Below are positions 1-7,780 of a stretch of 64,000 bases of DNA, in pieces. Within the stretch, counting starts at the first letter, position 1. Every line of letters begins with the position of its first letter. The DNA is from BOKV01 sp049289295. GTDB taxonomy: Bacteria; Pseudomonadota; Alphaproteobacteria; Rhizobiales; Rhizobiaceae. The stretch covers positions 62,001 through 126,000 of the forward strand of contig JBATLL010000124.1 of NCBI GenBank assembly GCA_049289295.1, given 5' to 3'. The translations under genes and the position numbers were made by a program. The notes under the pieces were generated by a model. The model saw only the letters and a program-made list of their open reading frames with translations. It was not told the origin of the DNA and searched no databases.

Positions 1-1308
1 CCGCAATTGCTCCGGACCCCAGGCAACGGGCGCTCCGGCCGCCACGACCAGTTCATCGCAAAGCGATTGCAGCGCGTCCTTGTCGGTTCCCTGCGAGATG
101 GCGGCGACAAACTCGTCGCCACCCATGCGCGCCACCATTCCCCTGTCACCGATGATGCGCTGGAACCGGGCAGACACTTCCACCAACACCGTATCGCCCG
201 CTGGATGGCCGAACGTGTCATTGACTGCCTTGAAGCGGTCGAGGTCGATCGAAATGAGCGCAAAAGGCTGGGCACCGGTCTTTGCCGCCAATGATTCAAC
301 ATGGGCATCGAAGAAGGTCCGGTTCGGAAGGCCTGTCAGGCGATCATGATTGGCAAGCCTGCGATTTTCCGCTTCCGACATTTCAAGCCTGTCGATCAGT
401 CTCGAATAGCGCTGCACCGAAAAGACAAGGGCAGCCCCGAGCATTGCAAGCAGGGCAACCGCAAATGGCATGACAGAGCCAATGATCTTCATCCGTGGCG
501 CCAGCGGCTTCCACAACAGCGCGATTGATGGTTCCGCCGCATCGTCGAAAAGAGCCATGGCGGTATGCCGGCCTGCATTGGCCACCGGTTCGATGGCCGC
601 GGCCATGAACTCCATGCGGATTGCAAGATTGGAAATCATCTGCGGCGTGAAGGGCTTTTGCGCCAGAAACACGTATTCTTCCCCATCCCGGATCGCCTGC
701 GCCTCGGTTTCGGGAATGATCACCTGCGCAATGATGAGCGAGGGCACGCCGTCAACCAGCCGCCAGGCCATGGCTTCAGCACCACCAGCCTGCCCTGCCG
801 ACAGCCCTACCAGCATGTAACGGCCATTGGCGACCTTGAGGCGCTTTTCGCGGTAGATATGGCGCGCGGCCGCGACAAGGTCTTTGTTCTTCCGTGCGAA
901 GGCGAGGTCCTGGGGACGGGCGAGAATCTGCTCGCCATTCACAGCAAAGGTCACGGAATCGTCGGGAGCCACTGCTGCCATCCAGCCATAGCCCAACTCC
1001 GACGCGCCATCCTCGACGATCTCGCGACGCACGAAATCAAGTGATGGAGTGGCAGTTGCGATGTTCGCGACTGCATCGTCCCAATAGGTGAAATCGGCAA
1101 ACTCGACTGCCGTCTGCTCGCGAACCCGTTGCAGTTCGTATCCCAGCTTCGCCTGATCGGACCTGAGCGCGTGGAAGTCCGCCTCACGGCTGGCCAGATC
1201 GACAATGAGTGCGACGATGGCAACAAATGCCAGTCCGAACAGGAATGCCGCGCCATATATCTTGCGCGCGACACGCCACGGTTTGCCCGTTATTGCTTTA
1301 TCCGCCAT
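1..1308 (-). CDS. Diguanylate cyclase with CHASE4-like sensor, truncated by the window edge
   Basis: This is a membrane-bound GGDEF protein that probably makes c-di-GMP. The frame is open from the window edge to an ATG at 1306-1308, giving 436 visible codons. I read a membrane segment at about residues 10-32, a periplasmic sensor region (roughly 60-260, CHASE4-like), a second membrane segment at about 270-295, and then a GGDEF domain with HDRLTGLPNR, the Mg/GTP region LDRFKAVNDTFGH, and the motif RMGGDEF near residue 395. The C-terminus, possibly including an EAL domain, lies outside the window. The gene sits behind the terminator at 1411-1438, so it probably has its own promoter. The family is clear; the sensor assignment is tentative because it rests on layout and general resemblance. 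Confidence 0.85.
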   Translation of the reverse strand, partial: MADKAITGKPWRVARKIYGAAFLFGLAFVAIVALIVDLASREADFHALRSDQAKLGYELQRVREQTAVEFADFTYWDDAVANIATATPSLDFVRREIVEDGASELGYGWMAAVAPDDSVTFAVNGEQILARPQDLAFARKNKDLVAAARHIYREKRLKVANGRYMLVGLSAGQAGGAEAMAWRLVDGVPSLIIAQVIIPETEAQAIRDGEEYVFLAQKPFTPQMISNLAIRMEFMAAAIEPVANAGRHTAMALFDDAAEPSIALLWKPLAPRMKIIGSVMPFAVALLAMLGAALVFSVQRYSRLIDRLEMSEAENRRLANHDRLTGLPNRTFFDAHVESLAAKTGAQPFALISIDLDRFKAVNDTFGHPAGDTVLVEVSARFQRIIGDRGMVARMGGDEFVAAISQGTDKDALQSLCDELVVAAGAPVAWGPEQLR

Positions 1309-1410
1309 CAGCAATTCCCCCTGCCAGAATTCGAACAGTGCGGCCAATAGATTTAAGGAAGGTAAAGTTGCTGATTCCCGCGCTGCGGCCAAGAATGGGA
1401 AGCGCAGTAC

Positions 1411-1438
1411 AAAAAAAACCCGCCGTCTCCGGCGGGTT
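1411..1438 (-). terminator. Rho-independent terminator of the zeta-subunit gene
   Basis: An 8-bp GC-rich stem (aacccgcc / ggcgggtt) with a six-base loop is flanked on its left by eight A residues, which read as a T-tract on the minus strand. It lies 24 bp past the stop of the zeta gene. The run of T residues on the right side is shorter, so read-through from the plus strand might also be stopped. Confidence 0.85.
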
Positions 1439-1461
1439 TTTCGCAATAGCTGTTCGAAGGG

Positions 1462-1785
1462 TCAGCCTTCCTTGACGACCTGCTCGCGCGCCACTGCCAT
1501 CAACTCGTCCATGGTACGGCGGATCTGATGGTCGGACTGCTCGACACCGGCGGCATCGAAATCCGCGCGGATCTTGCGAAACACGTCTTCATCGCCCGGC
1601 TCCTCGAAGTCGGAGCGGATAACTTCCTTGGCATAGGCATCTGCCGCTTCGCCGCCCTTTCCGAGCTTTTCGGCAGCCCACAGGCCCAGCAGCTTGTTGC
1701 GCCGCGCCTCCGCCTTGAACTTCAGCGCCTCATCATGCGCGAACTTGTTCTCGAACGCCTTTTCCCTGTCGCCAATGCCGCTCAT
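1462..1785 (-). CDS. F1F0-ATPase inhibitory zeta subunit (DUF1476)
   Basis: This is a 107-residue cytoplasmic protein of the alphaproteobacterial DUF1476 family, known as the zeta subunit that blocks ATP hydrolysis by the F1-ATPase. The start MSGIGDREKAFENKFAHDE is the family's characteristic N-terminal inhibitory segment, followed by a charged four-helix body. I chose the ATG at 1783-1785 because it has a perfect AGGAGG eight bases upstream; a longer frame exists but its extra residues look non-coding. It is divergent from purC and ends at a strong terminator, so it is monocistronic. Length matches the family. Confidence 0.93.
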   Translation of the reverse strand: MSGIGDREKAFENKFAHDEALKFKAEARRNKLLGLWAAEKLGKGGEAADAYAKEVIRSDFEEPGDEDVFRKIRADFDAAGVEQSDHQIRRTMDELMAVAREQVVKEG

Positions 1786-2091
1786 TGCTGCCTCCTGAAT
1801 TTCAAACTGTCCGAACCGTTCGCTATATAGGTGATAGGTCCTGCATTTTGAATAGGCATGCTTGCAAAAAGCATTGCTTGCAAGAGCTGTCGAGAAGGTG
1901 CGTCCACATGCCCCCTTGCCGCTGCTGTATGATTGTTTAATGCGCGCGGTTGAACTACGGTCCTGACAACACGATCTGAGCTGGGTGATTCCGTATCGGG
2001 TCACCAGGCACGCATTGATCGGTCGGGACTTGACGCCAGCGGACACGGGAATCGGTCACCCGAACCGCCAATCCAGACAGGAAACTCCCAC
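1786..2091. other. Divergent promoter region between zeta gene and purC
   Basis: About 306 bp without a gene. It must hold both divergent promoters. I see no clear operator, riboswitch or repeat that I would defend. Short reading frames here lack family similarity. Confidence 0.5.
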
Positions 2092-2862
2092 ATGAGCAGA
2101 CGCCGTCGCATCTATGAGGGCAAGGCCAAGATCCTCTATGAAGGGCCAGAGCCGGGCACACTGGTGCAGTTCTTCAAGGATGACGCCACCGCCTTCAACA
2201 AGAAGAAACACGAAATCGTCGAGGGCAAGGGCGTCCTCAACAACCGGATTTCGGAATTCCTGTTCACCCACATGAACCGGATCGGCATTCCGACCCACTT
2301 CATCAAGCGCCTCAACATGCGCGAACAGCTGATCCGCGAAGTCGAAATGATTCCGCTGGAAGTCGTTGTCCGCAATATTGCGGCGGGTTCGCTTTCAACC
2401 CGTCTCGGCATTCCCGAAGGCGAAGTCCTGCCTCGCTCGATCATCGAATTCTACTACAAGGCCGACGCGCTCAACGATCCGATGGTTTCGGAAGAACACA
2501 TCACCGCATTTGGCTGGGCTACGCCGCAGGACATTGACGACATCATGTCCCTCGCCATTCGCGTCAACGATTTCCTCACCGGCCTGTTTCTGGGCGTCGG
2601 CATCCAGTTGGTCGACTTCAAGATCGAACTGGGCCGTCTTTATGAAAACGAGATGATGCGCATCGTCGTTGCCGACGAGATATCCCCCGATTCCTGTCGG
2701 CTGTGGGACATCGCCACGGGCGACAAGATGGACAAGGACCGTTTCCGCCGCGACATGGGTGGCCTGCTCGAGGCCTATTCCGAAGTCGCCCGCCGTCTCG
2801 GCATCATGAACGAGAACGAACCGCCGCGCGGCACCGGACCGGTTCTGGTGAAGTCCGATTAG
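2092..2862 (+). CDS. purC: Phosphoribosylaminoimidazole-succinocarboxamide (SAICAR) synthase
   Basis: The enzyme condenses CAIR with aspartate using ATP to give SAICAR in de novo purine synthesis. The 256-residue length fits the short bacterial PurC. Visible family signatures are the N-terminal YEGKAKILYEG strand, the FKDDATAFNKKK nucleotide loop, LIREVEMIPLEVVVRN, and LVDFKIELGR near the active site. purS begins 57 bp downstream, so the two are probably one transcript. purQ and purL follow after inserted genes, in an arrangement common in Rhizobiales. Confidence 0.97.
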   Translation: MSRRRRIYEGKAKILYEGPEPGTLVQFFKDDATAFNKKKHEIVEGKGVLNNRISEFLFTHMNRIGIPTHFIKRLNMREQLIREVEMIPLEVVVRNIAAGSLSTRLGIPEGEVLPRSIIEFYYKADALNDPMVSEEHITAFGWATPQDIDDIMSLAIRVNDFLTGLFLGVGIQLVDFKIELGRLYENEMMRIVVADEISPDSCRLWDIATGDKMDKDRFRRDMGGLLEAYSEVARRLGIMNENEPPRGTGPVLVKSD

Positions 2863-2919
2863 GATTCGCAATCAGATACTTGCAGCCTATTCCGGACTCA
2901 ATTTCTCAAGACTGAAGAC

Positions 2920-3165
2920 ATGATCAAGGCACGTATTACCGTCACGCTGAAAAACGGCGTTCTCGACCCCCAGGGCAAGGCAATCGAGGGTGGGCTCCAT
3001 TCACTCGGTTTTGCTGATGTCGCTTCGGTGCGCCAGGGCAAGGTATTCGACGTTGAGATGGACAGTTCGAACCGCTCACAGGCGAAGAATGACCTCAAGG
3101 CCATGTGCGAGAAGCTGCTGGCCAACCTGGTGATCGAGAACTTCCAGATAGAGTTGCTCGACTGA
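2920..3165 (+). CDS. purS: FGAM synthase subunit PurS
   Basis: This 81-residue protein is the small structural subunit that bridges PurL and PurQ in the three-part formylglycinamidine ribonucleotide synthase. The sequence has the typical start MIKARITVTLKNGVLDPQG, the central GFADVASVRQGK segment, and the C-terminal CEKLLANLVIENFQIEL. Its stop codon lies two bases before the likely start of the amine oxidase gene, suggesting co-translation. Its presence, together with separate purL and purQ, shows that this organism uses the multi-subunit enzyme and not the large fused PurL. Confidence 0.96.
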   Translation: MIKARITVTLKNGVLDPQGKAIEGGLHSLGFADVASVRQGKVFDVEMDSSNRSQAKNDLKAMCEKLLANLVIENFQIELLD

Positions 3166-3167
3166 TC

Positions 3168-4526
3168 TTGGCCGCCAACGTCACAAGACGATCAATCATT
3201 GGCGCTGCGGCCTTGTCGCTGGCAGGAAGCATGATTTCAACCGCGCGATCCGCACCAAACAAAGCAGCCATCATCGTCATTGGAGCAGGCATTGCCGGGC
3301 TTTCCGCCGCGCGCGCCCTGGTCGATGCTGGCAAGACTGTGATCGTGCTGGAAGCACGCAACCGCATTGGCGGACGGGTACACACCGACCGTTCCTTCGG
3401 ATTCCCAGCCGAAATGGGCGCCAACTGGATTCATGGCGACAAGGGCAATCCGCTGGTGCCGCTGGCACGCAGCGCCGGCGTCGTTTCCCCCGTTCATGAC
3501 TGGGAAGATTTCGCGTTGCTGGGTCGCGCCGGCCTGCTCGAGCCCGACAATTCTGCCTTTGCGCGAGCCGCCCTGCGCATCGAGGATGATCTTGAAGACT
3601 GGATGGATGAAGCCGATCCGCTCGAAATGCCTGCAAGGTCAATCGCGCCGATGCTCGACGAATGGCTGGCGCAGTTCGACGGCAATGCGACCCAGGCCGG
3701 TTTCGCCAGATGGCTGATCAGCAGTGAAATCCAGGGCAATTACGCCTCGGACCCGCAAGAGCTTTCCGCCGCGGCATCCAGCTTTGGCGAAGTGTTTGGC
3801 GGCGGCGACCTGCTGGTCGTCAACGGTTATGATCAGGTTGCACGGTTTCTGGCAAAAGGCCTCGATATCCGCCTCAACGAACCGGTCAGCCATGTTGTCG
3901 ACGCCAATGGCACCATGGAAGTCCGTACGCGCAATGCCACATTCCAGTGCGAGCGGGTCATCTGCACCTTGCCGCTCGGCGTGCTGAAATCAGGCAATGT
4001 CACCTTCGAACCCGACCTGCCGGAAAGGCACCGCGACGCGATCCGGCGCATCGGTGCGGGCAGTTTCTGCAAGGCGCTGATAGCGCTTGAGGCGGCCCCT
4101 CGCCTGCCAGCGCTGGCGAACGGAATGATCCCCGATGGTACGCGCCTGTTCAACACGCTCATCGACATGACGCAGTTCATGGGCAGGCCATATGTGCTGT
4201 CCTATGCGGGCGGCTCGGATGCAAGAAAGGCCGAAGCAGCGTCCGATGCGTCAACCGCAGATGAAATCAGCCGTTCGATAGCCGCCTTCACGGGTCGTCC
4301 CGCGCCAGCTGTGATAGCCGGCATCGTAAGCCGATGGTCTGCGGACCCCTTGGCGCTTGGTGCCTATTCGTTTCCCACGCCTCACACACAGCACGACGAT
4401 TTCGGGAAGCTGGGAGAAGCCGTGAGCGAACGGCTGATTTTCGCCGGTGAAGCAGCCACCCCCTATTATGGCACCGTGCATGGCGCATACATGTCGGGAA
4501 AGCACGCCGCCAGAACGTTTGGCTAG
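3168..4526 (+). CDS. Tat-exported FAD-dependent flavin amine oxidase
   Basis: This is a flavoprotein of the monoamine/polyamine oxidase superfamily. I place the start at TTG 3168, just after the purS stop, giving 452 residues that begin with a twin-arginine-like leader (TRRSIIGAAALSLAG). The open frame extends into purS, but those residues would bury the signal. An FAD-binding GxGxxG motif (VIGAGIAGLSAARAL) and the second nucleotide contact EARNRIGGRVHT follow. The C-terminus has the hallmark FAGEAATPYYGTVHGAYMSG that closes over the flavin. The predicted location is the periplasm; the amine substrate cannot be read. Its place inside the pur cluster may be positional only. Confidence 0.85.
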   Translation: MAANVTRRSIIGAAALSLAGSMISTARSAPNKAAIIVIGAGIAGLSAARALVDAGKTVIVLEARNRIGGRVHTDRSFGFPAEMGANWIHGDKGNPLVPLARSAGVVSPVHDWEDFALLGRAGLLEPDNSAFARAALRIEDDLEDWMDEADPLEMPARSIAPMLDEWLAQFDGNATQAGFARWLISSEIQGNYASDPQELSAAASSFGEVFGGGDLLVVNGYDQVARFLAKGLDIRLNEPVSHVVDANGTMEVRTRNATFQCERVICTLPLGVLKSGNVTFEPDLPERHRDAIRRIGAGSFCKALIALEAAPRLPALANGMIPDGTRLFNTLIDMTQFMGRPYVLSYAGGSDARKAEAASDASTADEISRSIAAFTGRPAPAVIAGIVSRWSADPLALGAYSFPTPHTQHDDFGKLGEAVSERLIFAGEAATPYYGTVHGAYMSGKHAARTFG

Positions 4527-4608
4527 ACTGATATCTGGTCTGAAACACCCTGCAGGCCGCGCAGATCATCATCCACGCGGCCAGCTTCATTTCTGCAGCT
4601 CGTGTGTA

Positions 4609-4830
4609 TCAGGCGCCGCCAGAGGCCAGCGCCCTGACGTCGTCGGCGGTCAGAGCCTTGCCACCAATTCCCCACTCGCCGGAAGAGATTTCCTGAACGC
4701 GAACCCATGTCACGCCACGCATGGCCTCTCCTTCGATGGACACCATTGTGTCGGTGACCTTTTCGATCATTTCGCGCTTCTGATCAGCATTGAACACGCC
4801 TTTGATAAGCTGAATATCAACCAGGGGCAT
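4609..4830 (-). CDS. 4-oxalocrotonate tautomerase family protein
   Basis: This small 73-residue enzyme starts MPLVDIQLIKG, so removal of Met exposes the catalytic Pro1 of the tautomerase superfamily. The rest (VTDTMVSIEG, VRVQEISSGEWGIGGK) matches the beta-alpha-beta fold of 4-OT-like proteins. A strong GAGAGGAA stands upstream of the ATG. It is convergent with the amine oxidase and divergent from the winged-helix regulator. The physiological substrate is unknown; many chromosomal homologues have no assigned pathway. Confidence 0.85.
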   Translation of the reverse strand: MPLVDIQLIKGVFNADQKREMIEKVTDTMVSIEGEAMRGVTWVRVQEISSGEWGIGGKALTADDVRALASGGA

Positions 4831-4973
4831 CGGGATTTCCTCTCTTGCGTTTCAACACCGCCGATCACCGGCTGGTGCTGAGGGAAATATCGCTCATGTT
4901 TCCTCGCCAAGCTTGGCGAAAACCTGTAGGTTTTGTGGGGATTGCAGGGGAATTCACGGTGACGGGCTGATGG

Positions 4974-6554
4974 ATGCGCTATGAATTCGAAAATTGCGAG
5001 ATCGACACAGCCATCGGTGGATTGCACCGTGATGGTATTGAAGTGCCGCTTGAACCCCAATCCTATGCACTGCTAGTCCTGCTGATTGAAAACCGAGAGC
5101 GCCTCATCACCAAGGACGAACTGGTCGAGAAGATATGGAACGGGCGTATCGTGTCGGACGCGGCCGTATCAAGTTGCGTAAAGCTGGCGCGCAAGGCTGT
5201 TGGCGATGATGGAACGTCGCAACGCATCATTCGCACGCTTCACGGACGAGGTTTTCGCTTCATTGCAGATGTGGTTATCGGTTTCACGCAGATCGCCACA
5301 GATACCGCATTGCCCACCGGCGATACTTCCCCTGGCGAAGCGGAAGAAAAATCCCCGCAGGATGACCAGCGCCCTTCCATCGCCATCCTGCCGTTCCGTC
5401 TTCTGGGCCAGCCCGATTCCCATGGCGCAATTGCGGATGCCATTCCGCACGAACTGATTTCGGCTCTGGCAAAACTGCGTTGGCTGTTCGTGATCGCGCG
5501 TGGCTCAACATTCCGCTTTCGCTCCACAAACACGCAGATGGATGAAGTCGGCCAGATTCTGGGCGCTCGTTACATTCTGTCCGGCGTGGTCGAAATTTTT
5601 GGAAACAAGGTCACTGTTGCCGTTGAACTGACTGACACCAGAAGCGCGATTGTAATCTGGGCAGAACGCTATTCGTCGCGGATCGATTCCATTCATGAAA
5701 TACGCGAACAGATCGCAGCCAGCGTCGTAACAGCGATGGATATCCACATCCCTGTAAACGAGGCGCGTGTTGCAAGTCTTCGCGTGCCCGAAGACCTGGA
5801 TTGCTGGGCCGCCTACCACCTCGCTTTACAGCACATGTACCGCTTTAACCAGAAGGACAATCTGGCCGCTGAGCGTCTATTCGCCAGGGCGATTGAACTG
5901 GACCCTGGTTTTGCCCGCGCTCATGCGGGCATGTCATTCGTCTATTTCCAGAATGCCTTCCAGCACCTTACCGATGATCCGGTCCAGGAAATACAAAAGG
6001 CACGGGCCTTTGCCGAACGCAGCGTTGAACTGGACCCTCTGGACCCCTTTGCCAATTTCACCCATGGCCGATTTCATTGGCTCACCGGCGATCTCGAGGC
6101 AAGCCTGCCATGGCTTGAACGGTCCGTTACACTCAGTCCGAATTATGCGCAGGGGCTTTATGCCAGCGGATGGACCCATGCGATTTCAGGGAGTGGTACC
6201 AAAGCGCTGAAACCGGTTGAGACGGCAATGGCCCTTAGTCCGATTGATCCATTCTTCTATGCCATGCAGGCCACCCTTGCATTTTCCTGCATGAACAATG
6301 GAGAGCACGAAAAAGCGTCCCAGTGGGCAAATCGCGCAGCCCATGGACCGGGAGCCCATTACCTGATTGCCATGATAGCCCTGGCGGCCTGTTCACTTGC
6401 AGGCGACACCTCCGCTGCAGATGCCTGGTCTGCGAATGTTAAGAGCCGCCGCCCTGATGCGGACACGAACCTGTTCTTCCATGCCTTTCCCATTCCCCAC
6501 GGACCATTGCGCGAATCCTTGCGCTTGGCGTTCATGCGCAATGGCATCACCTGA
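4974..6554 (+). CDS. Winged-helix (OmpR/CadC-type) regulator with TolB-like and TPR regions
   Basis: This is a 526-residue probable transcription regulator. Residues about 1-100 form a Trans_reg_C winged helix (LEPQSYALLVLLIENRERL, then VSSCVKLARKAVGDDG and IRTLHGRGFRF). A middle segment (about 130-240), PSIAILPFRLLG, resembles the TolB-like amino-terminal region found in adenylate cyclase/CadC-type proteins. The remainder is helical TPR repeats with LDPGFARAHAG, LDPLDPFANF and LSPNYAQGLYASG. No clear membrane helix separates the domains, unlike CadC itself. It is divergent from the tautomerase gene across 143 bp, a possible target. Ligand and regulon are unknown. Confidence 0.82.
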   Translation: MRYEFENCEIDTAIGGLHRDGIEVPLEPQSYALLVLLIENRERLITKDELVEKIWNGRIVSDAAVSSCVKLARKAVGDDGTSQRIIRTLHGRGFRFIADVVIGFTQIATDTALPTGDTSPGEAEEKSPQDDQRPSIAILPFRLLGQPDSHGAIADAIPHELISALAKLRWLFVIARGSTFRFRSTNTQMDEVGQILGARYILSGVVEIFGNKVTVAVELTDTRSAIVIWAERYSSRIDSIHEIREQIAASVVTAMDIHIPVNEARVASLRVPEDLDCWAAYHLALQHMYRFNQKDNLAAERLFARAIELDPGFARAHAGMSFVYFQNAFQHLTDDPVQEIQKARAFAERSVELDPLDPFANFTHGRFHWLTGDLEASLPWLERSVTLSPNYAQGLYASGWTHAISGSGTKALKPVETAMALSPIDPFFYAMQATLAFSCMNNGEHEKASQWANRAAHGPGAHYLIAMIALAACSLAGDTSAADAWSANVKSRRPDADTNLFFHAFPIPHGPLRESLRLAFMRNGIT

Positions 6555-6660
6555 CGAGTGGCATGCGACTACGTGACTGTTGGCTTTGGGACGGCGCACT
6601 TGACCGACCGGATACGGACAGCTACCCACATTTTCCGCCAGTGTGTCGGGAATCAAGACA

Positions 6661-7329
6661 ATGAAATCCGCAGTCATCCTTCTCCCCGGCCTAAACCGTG
6701 ACAAAGACATGATCGCTGCGCTCACACGCATCGGCGGCGTCGCGCCCAAAACGGTCTGGCAGACGGAAACCACGATTCCCGATGTCGATCTGATCGTCAT
6801 TCCCGGCGGTTTTTCCTATGGCGATTATCTGCGTTGCGGTGCCATCGCAGCCCGAATGCCGGTCCTGGACGCCGTGCGCAGGGCAGCAAATTGCGGCGTC
6901 CGTGTGCTTGGCGTGTGCAACGGCTTCCAGATTCTCACCGAAGCCGGCCTCCTGCCGGGCGTCCTGATGCGCAACAAGGGCCTGAAATTTGTCTGCCGCG
7001 AGGTGAAGCTCTCCGTCGAAAATGTTTCCACGCCCTTCACCCACCATTATCGCCAGGGCCAGATACTGCGCTGTCCCGTGGCTCATCATGACGGGAACTA
7101 TTTTGCAGACGAGGATACGATCCGGCGCATGGAAGACAATTCCCGCATCGTTTTCCGCTATGCGCTAGGGACCAACCCGAACGGTTCGCTCAACGACATT
7201 GCCGGCATCATTAACGAAAACGGCAACGTGCTCGGCATGATGCCGCATCCCGAAAACCTGATTGAACCGGCCCATGGTGGAACGGATGGCAGGGCGCTGT
7301 TTGAAAGCGCATTGGAGCAGGTAGCCTGA
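6661..7329 (+). CDS. purQ: FGAM synthase glutaminase subunit PurQ
   Basis: This class I glutamine amidotransferase supplies ammonia to PurL. I chose the ATG at 6661 (MKSAVILLPGLNRD), which matches the family start; an earlier in-frame codon would add six residues. The length is 222 residues. The catalytic cysteine is in VLGVCNGFQILTEAG, and the partner His/Glu are in MMPHPENLIEP near the C-terminus. IPGGFSYGDYLRCGA is the typical oxyanion region. It ends one base before the ATG of the lipoprotein gene and 450 bp before purL. Confidence 0.96.
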   Translation: MKSAVILLPGLNRDKDMIAALTRIGGVAPKTVWQTETTIPDVDLIVIPGGFSYGDYLRCGAIAARMPVLDAVRRAANCGVRVLGVCNGFQILTEAGLLPGVLMRNKGLKFVCREVKLSVENVSTPFTHHYRQGQILRCPVAHHDGNYFADEDTIRRMEDNSRIVFRYALGTNPNGSLNDIAGIINENGNVLGMMPHPENLIEPAHGGTDGRALFESALEQVA

Positions 7330-7330
7330 A

Positions 7331-7756
7331 ATGAAAGCCTTCCTAATAACGGCCCTGTTGCTCACAACGGCCATAGTCGGGCTGACCGCTTGCCAGACCG
7401 GCAAGCCTGCCGACCCGCTGAGCATTTCTTCAAGCACCGATCCCGTGGAACAGATGGTCTTCATTGCCAAGGCTGCACAGAAATGCTGGTTCCAGTCCAA
7501 GGACCGGGCTTTCACCGGCTATCGCATGGCCAATGAAGTGAATTCACCGGCAGGTCGCCCGCGCATCCTGCTCGTGCCCAAACGCGATCCCGGTGCCCTG
7601 CCCCTGCTCGTCGTCCAGGCCGAAACCAAAGGCGATGCAGCGAGCGGCAGATTTACCAACATCCAGACTTTCGGACCGATCCTGTCGACCAGCAACGGCG
7701 AACGGATCGCCAACGATGTCAGACGCTGGGGGAACGGCGACGCCGCCTGCACCTGA
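7331..7756 (+). CDS. Conserved lipoprotein between purQ and purL
   Basis: A 141-residue exported protein of unknown function. The N-terminus has a lysine, a hydrophobic stretch (FLITALLLTTAIVGL) and a lipobox LTAC, so lipidation on Cys21 is likely. The mature part has no catalytic motif I recognise; it contains a second and third cysteine that could form a disulfide. It is packed directly behind purQ and 24 bp before purL, so it is co-transcribed with purine genes. A hypothetical protein at this position is common in Rhizobiales. Confidence 0.75.
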   Translation: MKAFLITALLLTTAIVGLTACQTGKPADPLSISSSTDPVEQMVFIAKAAQKCWFQSKDRAFTGYRMANEVNSPAGRPRILLVPKRDPGALPLLVVQAETKGDAASGRFTNIQTFGPILSTSNGERIANDVRRWGNGDAACT

Positions 7757-7780
7757 CGAGCATCAACGACGCGAGTGGAA

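Noticed and set aside
951..1274. A 107-codon minus-strand frame within the GGDEF gene
   Set aside because: It lies in another frame of the CHASE4-like/GGDEF gene, which is clearly coding; the product has no family features.
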